Of a stretch of 64,000 nucleotides of DNA, positions 62,892 through 64,000 are shown in pieces (the first letter of the stretch is position 1; every line of letters begins with the position of its first letter). Position numbers and translations under genes: made by a program. The DNA comes from Candidatus Gastranaerophilales bacterium. GTDB taxonomy: Bacteria > Cyanobacteriota > Vampirovibrionia > Gastranaerophilales > Gastranaerophilaceae. Where the stretch lies: contig CALVEM010000004.1 of NCBI GenBank assembly GCA_944326605.1, positions 95,427 through 159,426 of the forward strand. Direction: 5' to 3'. The notes under the pieces were generated by a model that was given only the letters and a program-made list of their open reading frames with translations, did not search any database and was not told the DNA's origin.

Positions 62892-63551
62892 TTAATTAAT
62901 CCCGTTATCGACAATAACTTTCGCTAAAATTCCGTTAATGAATGATGCACTGTCTTCGGTTGAATATTTTTTAGCGAGTTCTAATGCTTCATCAACAACA
63001 ACTTTCATAGGAGCATCTTTCATATAAAGGAGTTCAATGATTGCTATGCGCAAAATGTCTTTATCCATTCTGATAAGGCGTGTTACATCCCAGTTTTTAA
63101 CATATTTTTGAATAGTATCGTCTATTTCTTTATGATTTTTCTGGAATATTTCTGCAATTCTTACGGCATATTCTTTTACTTCGTTTTGAGAATCGAGAGT
63201 TGCGAATTCTGCAATCTCCAATGCGGTAAGAGCTTTTTCCGCTATATCTATCATTTCGTTAATATTTTTTGTCATGTCAGATGTCATAGGGAGCTGTACC
63301 GGAATATTTACCGCTCCTATCGGACGTTTAAGGTTAATTTCTGCATCTGCTTCGTAATTTTCAATAGTGTCGCGCATTACAATTAATGAGCCGACTGCTG
63401 TTTTTAATTCATCTGTTGCATTGCTTTTTAAAATTCTTACAGATTTCAGGATTATATCGTCTAAATCTTTTTTTGAATAATTTGCTATTTTTTTGTCAAA
63501 CTGCGAGAAAAGTATAAATGCCAGTTCTCTTGCTGCTCTGCGGGCTTGCAT
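62892..63551 (-). CDS. nusB: Transcription antitermination factor NusB (extended form)
   Basis: RNA-binding factor of rRNA antitermination. 219 residues versus about 140 in most bacteria; the extra 70 residues sit between the first helix (RRAARELAFILFSQFD) and the main NusB domain, as in cyanobacterial proteins. C-terminal RLIRMDKDILRIAIIELLYMKDAPMKVVVDEALELAKKYSTEDSASFINGIL is highly typical. 61 bp upstream of ftsY in the same direction. Confidence 0.95.
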   Translation of the reverse strand: MQARRAARELAFILFSQFDKKIANYSKKDLDDIILKSVRILKSNATDELKTAVGSLIVMRDTIENYEADAEINLKRPIGAVNIPVQLPMTSDMTKNINEMIDIAEKALTALEIAEFATLDSQNEVKEYAVRIAEIFQKNHKEIDDTIQKYVKNWDVTRLIRMDKDILRIAIIELLYMKDAPMKVVVDEALELAKKYSTEDSASFINGILAKVIVDNGIN

Positions 63552-63607
63552 ATATTTACCTCTTTTTATTATCGTTTACACAAGCTTTATGCTAGCATGA
63601 AAAATTT

Positions 63608-63844
63608 TTATCTACAAGAAGATTTGTAATTTGAAAATGTTTTTTCAAAGTTATTAAGTTTTGTCTTTGTATTTTTTACTTCTTCAAGAAGAATGGAGCA
63701 AAGATTCTGGGTATCTCTTATGTCAAAATCGGAATTTTCTATTAATGTCTGAATTAGAACTTTTGTAATCGTAGTTATTTTTTCAAAATCACATAAAATT
63801 GTGTTTAATTCATCTTCCATATCTTCAAAATTATCCTGCTTCAT
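63608..63844 (-). CDS. Small hypothetical protein, coiled-coil
   Basis: 78 residues from the ATG with GGAGGT 5 nt upstream. Acidic N-terminus (MKQDNFEDMEDELNTILCDFE), then helices with heptad-like spacing (ITKVLIQTLIENSDF...CSILLEEVKNTKTKLNNFEKTF). No family recognised. Separated from nusB by 56 bp. Confidence 0.6.
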   Translation of the reverse strand: MKQDNFEDMEDELNTILCDFEKITTITKVLIQTLIENSDFDIRDTQNLCSILLEEVKNTKTKLNNFEKTFSNYKSSCR

Positions 63845-63941
63845 ATTACACCTCCAATTAAAAAATTCTATCATTTTTATATTAATTTTTCACTTAGACA
63901 AAAGTCTATATAAATCAGTCGAGGTGATTTGTATCTTCCCA

Positions 63942-63992
63942 TGTAACGAAATGTAAAGACGGATATACATAAGGCTGAAACTCAAGTATACT
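63942..63992 (+). promoter_or_regulatory. Promoter with second copy of the 16-bp motif TGTAACGAAATGTAAA
   Basis: The motif (63942-63957) is identical to 47009-47024 and lies 29 nt before TATACT (63987-63992). The window ends before any gene it may drive. Confidence 0.45.
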
Positions 63993-64000
63993 CTTCATAG

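Noticed and set aside
1..64000. CRISPR arrays, rRNA genes and riboswitches
   Set aside because: Searched by eye for regularly spaced repeats, rRNA signatures and common riboswitch cores; none found. A covariance-model scan would be decisive.

Overview
The window is a low-GC bacterial chromosome segment, most likely from a gut-type non-photosynthetic relative of Cyanobacteria (Vampirovibrionia/Melainabacteria, e.g. Gastranaerophilales). The assignment is an inference. It rests on the AT-rich composition, an extended NusB of about 220 residues as in cyanobacteria, neighbouring MurJ, SpoIID-like and CysS genes, and several TTG starts. The genetic code looks standard.

1-12.5 kb is housekeeping: dnaJ (cut by the window edge) and grpE; murA with a small repeat protein, ruvC and a secreted metalloprotease-TPR protein; then mtnA, a JAB-like protein, tyrA, an EamA transporter, rarA, an ICMT-like membrane methyltransferase and a lipoprotein. 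A truncated MFS transporter end follows. 12.9-20.5 kb is a tightly overlapping minus-strand operon for a surface glycan. It combines FdtA- and FdtB-like amino-sugar enzymes, two acyltransferase types, a beta-propeller protein and a glycosyltransferase with an acyl carrier protein, a ketoacyl synthase III and a methyltransferase. 20.8-24.8 kb is a TetR-controlled oxidoreductase operon (two aldo/keto reductases, an SDR, and a flavodoxin-like gene broken by a stop codon) with a clear promoter-operator and terminator.

24.8-46.5 kb is an accessory island ending 57 bp from the 3' end of tRNA-Ser(CGA). From left to right it holds an Mrr-type nuclease fused to a STAND-like NTPase, a Hachiman pair (hamB, hamA), a complete DpnII-type GATC restriction-modification operon extended by DUF6994-like and Nmad3-like genes, a DUF2971 protein, small unknown genes, and a Mu/Tn7-like module. 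That module has two different DDE transposases, a MuB/TnsC-like ATPase, a winged-helix protein and a DUF1804-like protein. A last cassette holds TIGR04076, flavodoxin, NTF2-like and HxlR genes. Copies of one intergenic repeat family stand at the island's left edge, between cassettes and at its right edge. The simplest reading is a repeat-partitioned, transposon-borne defence island.

46.5-64 kb is core genome again: proA/proB, alr, an unusual lpd, lipA, the threonylcarbamoyl-AMP synthase gene, murJ, a SpoIID-like gene, cysS, a LysM protein, an M14-like peptidase, ftsY and nusB. This stretch is studded with two palindromic repeat families. One of them brackets a small GIY-YIG nuclease gene on both sides; the other has inserted in frame into lpd. 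A 16-bp promoter-associated motif occurs twice at near-identical distance from a -10 box.
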